From: Oxytricha trifallax
Taxonomy: Eukaryota; Ciliophora; Spirotrichea; Sporadotrichida; Oxytrichidae
NCBI GenBank assembly: GCA_000711775.1
Contig: ARYC01000587.1
Span: 124,001-188,000 of the forward strand
Direction: 5' to 3'
DNA length: 64,000 nt
In this document: positions 8,845 to 20,516 of the stretch, one piece after another
How positions within the stretch are numbered: the first letter of the stretch is position 1
Layout of the letters: every line of letters starts with the position of its first letter
The notes under the pieces: generated by a model
Told to the model about the DNA's origin: nothing
The model's database searches: none
What the model saw: only the letters and a program-made list of their open reading frames with translations
Program-made: the position numbers and the translations under genes

Positions 8845-10855
8845 ATGTAATAGCAGCAATAGCTACAAAACAATTAGTAATCGAATTCATACTTGCAATC
8901 AAATACTAATTTTTACAATTAAAATTAATAACAACAACAATAGTAGTAGCTCAATTTAAACACAAACTTCAATAATAACTCTATACAAATCTATTAACTA
9001 CAACCTGTCCCACAATTTATATAGCAGTAACAAGCTATAAATCAAGGAAACAGCAATAATAATTTCAACATCAATTATAATGTTGGGGTTTAGAACTAAA
9101 ATTAACAGCAATAATTTTTGAAATAGATTTAATAAGTAACAGAGTGATTTCTTAAATATGTAAATTCAACAGCAAGTCATATAAAATCCTATTGTTTAAT
9201 AACAATATTAAAAGCAGTAAATCAATTTGCTTTCAAGGAATGATTTAGTTAAAAGTTATATCAATAATTTAGGGAAAATAAAAAAATATATATTTTAGAA
9301 TGAACAATTAGCAGCAAATATATTAGCGACCTAGTACTTAAAATTTGGTAGAGTTGACAAACTACCACATATTAATTAGAGAGTCGATTAGCAGATGCAG
9401 TTCAATTATTAGAATCAAAGATTTAAAATATATTCATCCTAATTTAATATTTGATCAGATTAATGGTTGATAGAAGACTTTTGAAAGAGTTAGTTATAAT
9501 GTCAAAATTTTATTCTCATCATTATTTTTTTATTTTAGCAAAGATAGACTTAATGTTAGGTGGCGTTTAACAAAACTCACCAGCCAGTGAAAGTCTAGTT
9601 CTAAAAGCAGTTGAAGGGCAACTCTTAAACAACATTTATATAGTAGGAGAAAACCGAGCTTCTTTAGGAAGACATTCAGCTTCTAACGATATTGTGATTT
9701 TAGAGAGTTTCGTTTCAATAAGGCACTGTGAAATTAAATACATACCCAATTCAAGTGAGGTAGATTAAAATCGATCAACAACTGGTACTTTTATTATGAT
9801 CATGAATGAAGTACTTCTCAAACAAAATATGATGTTCTAGATGGGATTGAATGAGTTTAAAGTGGTCCTTACATCAAAGAAGGACATGTTAGAACTGCAT
9901 GTTTTTGAGGGACCTTCAAGAAATAAGATCGTTCCAGTAGAAAGCTATGGACTTGGAATTGGAAGAGATCAAGCATTTATATCATTAATTTAATAGTAGG
10001 AGGGTTGTGTAAATGACCCTGAATTAGTAGCCTAATAAATTTTAGGCAATATAAATAAAGCTAACAGTTTTTGCGTTCAGGACGATTCATAGATGAGCAA
10101 CTATCACGCAAGAATTACATTTTATAAGGCAGGGGATGGAAGGCAAGAAGGTTACTATCTCTAAGATGTAGGATCCACTAATCGTACTGGCTTAGCTCAG
10201 CTCTGAGGGAGAGTAAAGTAGTTTACACCCTTTAAGAATCAATGATATCCTAAAAATAGGCAGTACAGTGTTTGTTGTATAGACTAATGACCCTTAAAAT
10301 TTAAAAAAATATGCCAGTTATTTATCGTAGATTAGCTGTTTAAAACATGTACATGAATAGTGCTCTTAATGAAGAAGAGAAGAGTAATAACAATGGAAAT
10401 TTAATGATTATTGATAAAGGACCTAACATTCCAAATAACTAAGGTATTAAGCTTTTTATTTCTTAATTTAATTATAGATGTGATAATGCAATAGAAAATT
10501 GCTTTAGAATTAGTAATTACCAAACTCTCTATTCAGAAACTCCTCTCCCGAGGAAGTTAAAATTAAAACCCATCTTAAATATAGACAGCTCTGGATTCTG
10601 CAATGGGAATCCCTTCACAAAACCAAAATCCCTACAACCAGATACCTTTTACAAACAATGCTTAAATTATCAACAGCGCTGGTCCATCCTCTAGTTAAGA
10701 TAACACTTGCAAGATTTACTATGAGCAGGATGGCAATGCAGCTTTCATACCTTGTGGGCATAATTTTAGATGTGTGGAATGCGTTTAGAAATGTACGAGA
10801 TTTCAAGTCTTTAGAGAACCTTTTGATGATATCATAAAAATCCATAAAGATTTAA
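8845..10855 (+). CDS. FHA-FHA-RING protein (probable ubiquitin-ligase type)
   Basis: An N-terminal region extremely rich in Gln and Asn (about 8845-9450, mostly TAA/TAG codons) leads into two forkhead-associated domains. The first contains SLGRHSASNDIV and a VSIRHCEI motif. The second contains GLGIGRDQ, MSNYHARI and DVGSTNRTG, then LRINDILKIGSTVFVV. A GT-AG intron near 10443-10478 precedes a C-terminal RING-like segment (about 10705-10850). FHA domains bind phosphothreonine and RING domains recruit E2 enzymes. The RING keeps CGH and CVECVQKC, but the second Cys is Tyr (CKIY) and the final CPxC is FQVF, so at least three zinc ligands are gone. Frame changes occur near 9127 and 10204. The 3' end is unclear because no TGA follows closely. 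Confidence 0.7.
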
Positions 10856-10859
10856 TTAA

Positions 10860-12387
10860 GAGTTTTATATTCAAATTTTATAATGTTATAACTTTGTTAA
10901 TATTTATAAAATCTGGTTAAAGCGGTCAATTATTAAAAAGTACTAAACTAATAATTATCAGTTTTGTAAATCTATAAGAATTGAAATAATTCATATAAGA
11001 AAATGTAATATATAAATTTATAATCAAAACAAAGCATAATTTGTCATTATATATCTTAGTTTACTAAAAATTAATTTACTCTAACTTTTAAAAATAAATT
11101 CTCAATATATATATTTTTTTAAAATCAAACCATTCGATGGCATTCACAATTAATCAATAAAAACTGTAATTCAATAAATATTATATGATTAAGTAATAAA
11201 ACTACTTATTTTATTTTCATTCACTTGTTAGGCCTCTTAAAAGGTACAAGGATTGTTATTTACTTTTCAGACTTTCTTATGTTAAATGGTCGAATGTGAG
11301 TCTAAGGAATTTACTTGGCTTTAATTTTGCTAATATGTTTGTTTTATCTGTTTGTTGAAGTATACCTAGATGTTCTAGTAGTGGATAGATTTAGTTTTTT
11401 TAAATTAGGAAAATGATCTTTCACTCTTTATGCAATCATTTTATTGACACTTATCATTTGTCTAAGCAACTCTAGTTTCTGGTTTCGATATGAAAGGGGT
11501 CTTTCTAGACGAGTGTGAACTTTTAAAAAGACTTTGAAAGCCTATTTTTTATAAGGAATTGTTTTAGAAGATCTCTATTCACAGTTTGTTTAAATAAGGT
11601 AGAATTTTTGAGAGTAGAGTAAAAGAAAATAATTAATCAAAATTAAGAATTAACCCCACCTGTTTGAATTAAGCTTAAACTATTTCTCCTAATTCAACCC
11701 ACATATTTTATTACCATGTTTCATCATTTACTACAATCCAGATTATAGTTATCGATTCAAACTTCCCTCCACTCAGCTGTTCTTTAATCTTTCCAGTTGA
11801 TGAAACTAGATTAAATTTATCTAAGTTTTAGAGCGACAATAATTACCTCAATTGCTATTTTTGGGGGGAATAGTCTATTAAGCTTCTTAAAACACTCCCA
11901 TCAACTTTGAATAGTAACCTATTCCACTATTTTTCCATATAATTTATCCACCGATTTTCTAACAGTTTAGTTTGATAATAGGCATCAAAATCTTGAGTGC
12001 TCAAGAGATTTTGTGACAATTTAATTAGGATTTGCATTTTATTTTAAATTAAGTTAAATAATGACATGGTTCATCAATTTGCACCCCAAAGACAAGGTCA
12101 TCCCTTTCATAGTTTTTGGAGCCTATCATTAATATTATGATATCTTCACTAGCAAATAAAGATAGAAGCATTAATGAAAGCGTGTAATGAGGGAAGTGAA
12201 GAGGCTATAAATTTAAACAGAACTTTCCCCAGAAAAGCAAATATTTATGGGTATAAAAGTACATAAATACTTTAAGTTTTAATTAAGTTAGCTATTAAGT
12301 TTTCAAAATTCTTAATTGATATTCTTAAATTTAAAATTCAAATTCTTAACAAAATACTCATCAAATCAAAAATAGAGCTTAATCATC
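10860..12387. other. AT-rich region with weak coding signs
   Basis: The first 350 bp are very AT-rich. From about 11640 to 12166 the plus strand has moderately long frames, ending in a 35-codon frame that begins MTWFINLHPKDK (12061). No domain is recognisable and the frames do not connect convincingly. This could be the edge of the neighbouring SecA-like locus or a decayed gene. Confidence 0.3.
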
Positions 12388-15300
12388 ATGATAGAAAACT
12401 AAGCTGAAGGAAATAAGGATGCATTAATGATTCCTTAGTCTTTGGAGAAATAGCTCCAATAAAGCAACAACGTCTCCGAGGAGAATAATGAGAGTTCAAA
12501 CGAGGAAACAAGACTAAATTTCACTAACACAAAAGTGCAAGGAAGCAAAAAAGGAAGACCTTCTCAATATCAAGGAGCTCAATTTCCATAACTTATTGAT
12601 CGAGTTAAGGAGGTTCTGCCGATTCATTAGTATAACATTAGCGAAGTCCTAAAGTTGTAGGAATTCAAGCCCTTTATTGGTTCCAGCGACATCCCTAGAT
12701 TCATAAGCAAATTCATCTTGAACCGATAACAACAAAGAACCTCATAGTCCTATAAGGCTAAAAGAATAGCCCTCAAGTGAAAACTTTCTTAACAGTAATA
12801 TAGGTCTCAAATTGAATCAGCAGCAGCATTAAAACTCTTAGTCTAATAATCTCGGAGAAGTCCTGTAAAGAGAAATAACTGCCAACTGTTTAAGAGAGTT
12901 TATGTTTCTTCCAGCTGATAACCGATAAAACTTATTGGAAGCCATTCATATAAGAAACAGTTTAAGTCTAATTGATTTTTTAAGGAATTTAAAAAGTTCA
13001 TGCTCAAATTTAAATTTGGATGGGCTTTTCCGAATATGCCACGAGCTCTGCATCAGCATAAATGATTCCCTTCAGGTGAAGACTAGACTTTTTGTCTCTT
13101 CGCTACTATTCTATAATAACGAGATAATCGCAATCGACAGCGAGTTGTTACGGACTTCAATGAGCTTGTTGGCAACTTGACCCGATATCCTTACATCATT
13201 AGGCCTTGCTAGTTTCATATTTGTTAACGATATTCAGGAATTTGTAGAATTCTCAGTTTAATTGGACAACCTCAACTCCAAAAATATGGGGGTTCTACCA
13301 ATGATGACCAGAATTTTTTAGCAATGCCTAGTTGACTTTTAGGTCGTAAGACTCCTACCAAATACCTTATTTATCCTCAACAAGCCTTTCATCAGAGTGA
13401 TGAAAGAGGATCACGGACTCCGGACATCAGAATGTACTAGAGAGGCGTGCCTATCGAAGTTGTTTAGTATATTATTACCATCAGTTCCTTGAGTTAGGCT
13501 TAGAGCGAAGATCAATTAAAGAAATTTCTAAATGGGATGAGAGAAATATTTAACAATAAATGAGACTTTCTCAACCAAAGTCAATACATCAACTTTTTGA
13601 AGAAGCTTTCTTAACTCCTTACAGTAAACAATTCAATGTGGACAAGGAAATTGGAAGAGATATTAAAGATGTTTTAAGATATTTGCTTCTTAATTATCGA
13701 GAAAAAGCAGGAAGATTGCTAAAAAATTATCGAGGATCTTTTACTCGGCAATTCTCGAAATCTTGACTAGATGCTCTCACTTCCAAAGTCTGCTAATCAA
13801 TTCACCACTGATCAAAAGAAACAAGCCTTATAGCAATATCAGGAGAGAAACGATGGGGAGGGATCAGTGCTAAATTTTGTAAACTCAGGCTTTAAATAAG
13901 CATTTAAAATCTCTGATTTTTAAAAACAACTAGAGAATAATCTTTAATTAGTTACTGCCTCTCCAGACTCTTTGCTTAAATTATATATTAGAGTCGTCAA
14001 ACAATCGTTTATTTATCAATCTGGGAATGGGAAACGGTAAAACATTACTCACTACTTGCTCGGCCATACATTTAGCAATGAAACATGATACTCCTGTATT
14101 CGTAATTGGCAAAAATGATCATCTTATACAAGGAGATGAAAGATAGTTTGAATAACTGATTTAACAATTCAACTTAAGAGTAAATGTTAATGAGTACGAG
14201 AATAGAGTGGACTGTACTACCTTACTCAAAAGGATTTCGAAGCTTTCTGTGAAGATCCTCAATTCTTAAACATCCTTATTGACTCTTCGATTGTTATAGA
14301 TGAGCAAGATTGGATTCTTTTTTATGGACCTGTACCATCTATGCTTAGCTTAATAAAGCATGTACTTAAAGCAAAATAGCTAATTGCTATGACAGGATCT
14401 TGATTACGCATAAAAGAGAAGTAAATTATAGAGACATTCTTTAAGACAGAGGAAATTGATTTTCCAGAGATAAGCTCAATTAATGGCAATAAAAAGCAGC
14501 ACTTATTAGATGAAGTCACTGTCACAAGTATCCAGGATTACTTCAAAAAGCTTGAGGAAATAATAAATAAGCATTCTAGTCTGGTCCCAATAATAAAGTT
14601 GCTAGCACCTCCTACTAAATGCTTGAAAATTGGTTTAAAAAGTAGAGTTAAGTTTCTTTTGTTTCCGGAACATCTACGCGGATGTAAAATTGAAGCAACC
14701 TTGGAGAGTAACCTTTGTACAAGGGATAAAAATGGAAAATTCGGTGTGTTTTTGCTATCAGAAACTTAGGATCGAGGCACTGATATCAAGACCTCCCAGG
14801 AAATAGAAAAGAATGGTGGGCTTTATTTAATTATGGCTGATATATTTCACAGAAGAGTTTAAGATCAAATAGTTGGTAGAGTTGGTAGACTGGATGTCAA
14901 AGGACAATGGCACTACCTTGTTTACAGCCATGGAAATACAAGCACCATAGAATAACTAGTAAGGCTTAAACAAGAATAAAAAGACAATGAAACAATTTTA
15001 GGCTTCTCAAGCTTCATCAAGGTCTTTCCCAAGAATGCAATAACAAAATTTAAATCGAATCATAGGAGATCCAGCATTCTAAAATTCAGCATAACGAAAT
15101 TGGGGATCTTAAACATTCTTAACTTTTGAAATAGGGAGAAACTGAAAAAATGGTCGATTCTTTGAGTCAATCGACCCCACTTCAGATCACTGTGTTTAAA
15201 AATAGGAAAACCACAAAAAGACTGATATAAAAAATTTTGAAGAATTGAAAACTGCTAGAAGATTATTCAACTTGAAAGAGGACCAAAGGCAAAGCTAACA

Positions 15301-15453
15301 AAGCAAAGATGATCTTCCCGCTCAAATATTCCCAAATTTTGACATCAAACTCTTTGACTCCTCGTAGTTCGCACCCTTTGACGATGGAAGATTGTTTCCT
15401 CAAAGTAGTGTGAGCTTAAATCATAAAAGGATATCAGCATCTGATAAAAATTG
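12388..15453 (+). CDS. SecA-like DEAD-type helicase, interrupted frame
   Basis: A near-continuous coding stretch starts at ATG 12388. After about 500 residues of unrecognised helical sequence comes a P-loop in LGMGNGKTLLTTCSAIHLA (about 14020), a Walker B-like IVIDEQDW (about 14292), AMTGS (about 14385), and the paired C-terminal helicase motifs TQDRGTDIK (about 14766) and GGLYLI, FHRRVQDQIVGRVGR (about 14845). The MTGS, RGTDIK and Q-GR-GR spacing is that of SecA-family ATPases rather than ordinary DEAD-box helicases. TAG/TAA at Gln positions show it is a ciliate-coded gene, not bacterial contamination. In-frame TGA codons occur at 12778, 13178, 13490, 13538 and 14400, and frame changes near 13550, 13990 and 14220, so it is broken or cut by undetected IES. 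A C-terminal tail of about 100 codons ends near 15453. Confidence 0.6.
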
Positions 15454-15797
15454 ATCTTGGGTAAACGAACTCATAGAATGGACGATCAATTAATTCATGA
15501 TCACCCAAATGAACTTGAGATTAGCAGCGAATCTGAATCTGAATAGTATAGGATGAGACTAGATTAATGACATCCTCCACTTAACACAATTATATTAGAA
15601 GATGGCGCCTTAGGCCTGAAGGTTAAAACAAATTCATAGGGCCAGTGAGAAAATATTATCTTAAAACCGTCTAACTAAAATTTGAATTAAAGTTAATTTT
15701 ACGTGATATCAATTAATCATGATTTTTATTTGAATTCTGTGAAAGTATTTAAATTAAAGTTAAGTTCTTATACATTACTGATACTTCAAACTTCATC

Positions 15798-16616
15798 TCA
15801 GAGTATTCTGGAGTTCATGTTTTAGCCATTTGCCATTGGGTTACCGATCTCATCAATGACTCCTGTTCCCATTAGTTGCATGACCAAGTTCTTATACTGA
15901 CTTAAGTCTTAGAGCTCATTGTTCATCTGTTGAAAATCTTGTCGCATCCTTTTATTTACTTCTAAGTATTTTTATTTACTCTCTCTCTCTCAGATTTTGC
16001 TCTTCCTGCTTAACTTCTTCGATTTCCTTTGCTCTTCTCTTTCTAGATGCTGCAGGTTTCATCAAGTAAGCAGATCTTCATTTATGAACTAAAAAATTGA
16101 ATAAAATATTGTTAACTTACCACTAAAGCTCAATGATTCCTCAAGCGCCTTGGCAAATTCAGGTCTCATTGGAACTAGCAGCCCTTAAGTTTAGTCCAAC
16201 TTTGCTCTTCTACTTCTTTTGGCATCAGTTATCATCTAATTGATACCATCTTTATCAAGGGACATTAAAATGTCACAAATCCATCTTTTATCAAGATGGA
16301 GCCAATCACTTTGATCAGGAAGAAAGCTCATGATAGAAGGTTTAGAAGCTGCATACTCTAAGAAATCCTCAACTGTTAGCCCTTCTATCTATGGAAAAGC
16401 TGCGACAATAACATCTGCTCTTTTCAAATGCTAAAATAAATAAGGTTTATTAATTCTTACTTCTTTTTCACCGTTAAGTATTGAGCGAAGGAAGTAGACA
16501 TTTGTGCATTGGAGCTTGGGTTGGTAAGCTCCGCATTCCTGAACTAGGAAATCGTACAATTCTTTCTTGTTTCCAATCTTCTCTTCGAGCTAATGAACAT
16601 TTACAAATGAGTTCAT
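15798..16616 (-). CDS. TE2 homologue of the TBE 22-kDa protein
   Basis: This is a third, most divergent 22-kDa homologue. It starts at ATG 16616; an upstream exon near 16725 is possible. Shared landmarks are GNKKELYDFLVQ (TBE SKEDLYRYLVQ), FLRSILNGEKE (TBE FLKALLSEDKK), GLTVEDFL (TBE EISVTNLY), MSFLP (TBE ALYLP) and a basic region after AYLMK (TBE IYLMK). A 30-bp intron (16431-16460, GTAAGA...TTTTAG) sits at a place different from TBE intron 1. A second GT-AG candidate lies just before AYLMK, near the TBE intron 2 position, but its 3' border is ambiguous. A GA-repeat near 15985 shifts the frame. The last part (MQLMGTGVIDEIGNPMANG) ends at TGA 15800-15798. It diverges from the TE2 transposase with about 210 bp between. 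Confidence 0.6.
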
Positions 16617-16828
16617 GGTTAAGGTGACTGTCTCCCTATTTAATACTAAATTTATAAAATAATTACATTGAGGCTGGAGTTAAATTGTTTAGGATATAAT
16701 TCTTGAGGACAGTAGAAATTCCTCTTCGTCATTAAAGAAATGGTTTTCCTAGAAAAGGAATTATTTATAAAATAATCATTTTTTGTTTAAAACTTTTAAT
16801 TAATTATTAAAGTTAAAACATATTAAAT

Positions 16829-18306
16829 ATGGAGAGATTAAGATAGAGTGATCTTCGTAATTATATTGGAGCAACAGGAATTAGAGATCAATTCTAGAAT
16901 GAATAGATGGTTATTTAAGATAGTGAACCTGTCGATATTGACTATAAATTGATCTACTGTACCTTTATAGAAGCTTAATCAAATTAATAGAGAGAGTTGA
17001 TTTGCTTTAATCTAGACTCTAAACCTTGCATTCTCTTGAAAATGTTTAGCAAACTTATTTACATAAAAAATAGGGTAGTTTCCAAAATTTTGATCCAAGA
17101 TCTGATGTTTAAGACCAATCATAAAGTCTAAAGGATGATTAATTAATAAGAAACAGTGTTATTGAGGAGATAACAAAAACAGTCTGTGGTCTATGGAAAA
17201 AGTTCCCAAATGTTTCCTAAATTAATGAATTAATAGAAATGTCTGGTGAAGGCTCTAACATTAGAATTTCATCTATGATAAAACGCTTCATTTAGAATAA
17301 AGGGAAAGGAATCTCTCAAACTATTAACTAACATTAAGACTATGTTGATGAATTCAAGAAATATTTTCCATTAGCTTGGAGGAAAATTAAACTGAAGTTT
17401 AAAACCTGGGCTAACGTAGAAAAGGCTAGTTCAATGATTTAAAGAAATATTCAGACTGTAAATGGACTAAAGAATTAATACTCATTGTCAATTCACTAGG
17501 CAAGAACTATAAAAAACCTAAGCTAAATCGCAGCATATAAAAGAAATCTTTCAATTCAACCTTGGTAATCTCAACAACTAATTTTGAAATATATAAAAAT
17601 GAACAATAAATTATCAAGCCATTATTGATACAAAAGTATTTAGAGAACTAGACTAGGTAAAAATACCAAACTCAATAAATTCGAAAATTTCTAAGAAATT
17701 TACTTAACATGCTCCCAAAGAAGGTGTCTTATATTAGTGAAAGGTCTATAGCCTCAGATAGTATCAATTAGAGAGCCCATGCCGCCATTCACTATGTTAG
17801 GCTATAGATTTCTTATTAATATTGACGAAAGCTCAATATAATTCAGCAGATCAAATGAGAAAGCGTGGGCCCCGAAATTCTAATAGCTTTTTTGCACGGA
17901 TTCTAAATGATACCAGCAGATTGGATTGATTGCAGCTTTATGCAGTGATGGACGAGTTTTTTTTTAGCTCTTTAAAGGTAAAATTAATAGCGTTGGAGTA
18001 TACTTCTTTATACTCCAGCTAATTGAAGCCCTAGAAAAGTATAATCCATCCTGGAGGGACTATCACGTGCTAATTCCAGATAATGCATCTTATCACAGGA
18101 GTAACTACCTTAAAGAGAAGCTAGAATAGCTAAAAATATCAACATTCTTTTTGGGATCCTACCAATTTGGCCTTGCCCCCGTTGAGAAGTTATTTGCATT
18201 TATAAAAAAGGTCATTTGCAATAAATAGTTGATGAGATTGATAAATAGTTTAGTTAAGACCTCGTCTAGACAAATTAGAGAGAAAATTAGGTACATAAAC
18301 AGTTGA
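16829..18306 (+). CDS. TE2 IS630-type DDE transposase
   Basis: The first 40 codons start at ATG 16829. After a frame change near 16945 one frame stays open for more than 450 codons. A helix-turn-helix region lies around ISQINELIEMSGEGSNIRIS. Catalytic motifs are LINIDESSIQF (about 17822), HVLIPDNASYH (about 18068) and FGLAPVEKLFAFIKK (about 18172), giving the D-D-E triad with IS630-like spacing. Two in-frame TGA codons occur upstream of the Glu (17626-17628 and 17908-17910), yet there are no indels over 1.3 kb. The natural stop is probably TGA 18304-18306. It is only distantly similar to the TE1 and TBE transposases by eye. It is paired with the 22-kDa homologue on the opposite strand. Confidence 0.75.
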
Positions 18307-20516
18307 AAGAGCTGACGTAAATCATTTAAGGAAACAACTATGAGTGGTGCAGAAAGCTCTTTATAGTAGATTTCCATTTGTTTTTGATTATATTTGTGCA
18401 AAAATAAATTGAAATTAGTACCACTAATCTAAAGGGAAATTAGTAACTAATCCTTCAATGTCAGGGATGTTTTTTTATAAAGTTATATAAATTTCCTTGG
18501 CGAAGATGAGCATGCTTTGGTTGCCACTTCTCAATTTTAATTTATGTAAAAATTTTCTTGATGCCACTTTGGTTATTAATAAGAAAGTCATTTTAGTTAA
18601 AATGTTGTGCTAGAGATTTAAATAAATTCTACATCTAAAATAAATGTAAGTTTTATTACTTATGAAGGTTTTTTTTAGGTTATATTTTGAGTATATAAAA
18701 GTTGTTAGAGTATCATCGAGATTTTATTAGTGACTTCTTTAGTAGAAAATTGAATGAACATTTTCTACATGACAATAATCTTGATCAATTTAACAAAATT
18801 AACTGAATCATTTGTGACAAAGACAATACATTGGTTACGAAGTTGTATATATATTTATACAATACCAGGCTATGCTTATTCTTAAAGATAATTAAACTGA
18901 GGAAATTGAGGTCCCTGGGGATTTTGAGGTCCCTTTAATAATATCATGAAAAAATGGAAATGAGGAAATTGAGGTCCCTGGGGAAATTGAGGTCCATTCT
19001 AAGATAAATACAGAAACCTATCAAGCTAAATTTTAAAGATTAGTATGTTGCAATTTTCACTTTAAACCCAGAAAATTTGGCCATTTATTTGATTTGAAGT
19101 TTATGGCAGAATCACAAAGCATTAGCTTAAAAATTTAAGGCATAAATTATAGGCAGTTTATCTCTAATATTTTAGAGATTCTAGTAAGATAACGATTACG
19201 GATAAAAATGAAAATTGCGCACTTTGAACTTTATTGAGGAGAGTTGTTTTAAAAACTCTGATGATTCTACATAATTACTTGGGCAATATGCATTCTACTT
19301 TATCTTCATTATAAGATCATAAAAATTAGATAGAACACCTTGTCTGAAAAATTATGAAGATGTTTGACAAATACTTTTACGAAAATTTAATGGCATTCAA
19401 GAATTGCTATACTATATTGCTATTCCATACTTTATTACTGAAGCATATTCCAGGTAGTTTAAACCCTACTAAAATAGGTTTTGCAAGATGATTCCTTCAC
19501 AATTTTCTGATAATTTTATAAGTGGGACTTGGGTCATCAATAACACATTAAGCTCAGCTTTTAAAAGTGATGGCTTACAAACTTTAAGGAGCTATCCTAC
19601 TATTATCATAAGAAATTGGAGAGGGAGACTATTGGATTGTAAAGTTTTAAAATAAAAAGGGAAGCTTATTAAATACAATTTAAACTCACTAATACAATCA
19701 ATAAGTAAAGTGACTGAATTTCATAGGAAATAAACTTTAAAATAAAAGGCGTAGTATAGCATTTCTAAATCATATGTTAGGATGAGGGAACTGTAAAATT
19801 TTAAGGAAAATAATTGTTTGAGTAAGAAAAGAAACAAAGGATACCAATTCTTTTACGAATTGTGAATAAAAGAAAACTTATTAAATAGAAGCCATAATAA
19901 CATGAAAAATTTATAATAATAATTAAAAATGAAACAAAGGGACAGGGATGGAAAAAATAGTATTTGCTAATTAGAAAATCTCTTAATATCAAATCAAATA
20001 TTCATGTACTTGAATGGTAAGAAAAAACTATTTAAGCGAAAATCAACCTTCAAAAATTAACTAAAAATAAAATTTTTCCATGCAAGAAGATTAAGAAAAG
20101 AGGTTAATCGAGCAAAAATAAAAAAACAAAAGACCCCTTCACACAGCAAACATACTGTGCCTCCTTTGTCACACAGCAAAAAAATATAGACATGCATTTC
20201 TAAGCTATAAAAACAAGAAACGACACGATTCAAAACACCACCTCTCAATCCCAAATGAAATCACATTACAGACTGTTCAGAAATTTAATCATTTGTCTTA
20301 TATGGTCATTTAGACAGGTTAAGACTACACTAGTTTGACTTTATTACTGATCAGGAAATTGTAGATTATTTTAAAATACTTAACTAAGAATTCCAAGTTC
20401 AATTCCTAAGCTGGCTAAGCATGCAAAGAGCTAAATTACCCAACAATATACAAGAAAATGCCCATTAAGAAATAATTGAGGAGAATTTTTAAATGGTAAT
20501 TAATTAAAAATATATT
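18307..20516. other. AT-rich region between TE2 transposase and MT-A70 gene
   Basis: No convincing gene was found. The only distinct structure is a pair of GAGGTCCC-containing repeats near 18.9 kb, listed separately. Long frames on both strands here have no recognisable motif. Confidence 0.45.
18896..18996. repeat. Duplicated GAGGTCC motif block
   Basis: The string GAGGAAATTGAGGTCCCTGG occurs at 18899 and again at 18963. Each is followed by a further TTGAGGTCC, giving four TTGAGGTCC copies within 100 bp. The GC content stands out from the AT-rich surroundings. Confidence 0.65.

Noticed and set aside
12388-15453. Bacterial contamination because of the SecA-like domain
   Set aside because: TAA and TAG occur throughout at glutamine-like positions and the AT content matches the surrounding ciliate DNA.
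19801-20254. Minus-strand frames at 19801-19992 and 20057-20254
   Set aside because: They are Phe/Leu-rich with no motif and lie in AT-rich DNA; chance frames under TGA-only termination are expected to be long.
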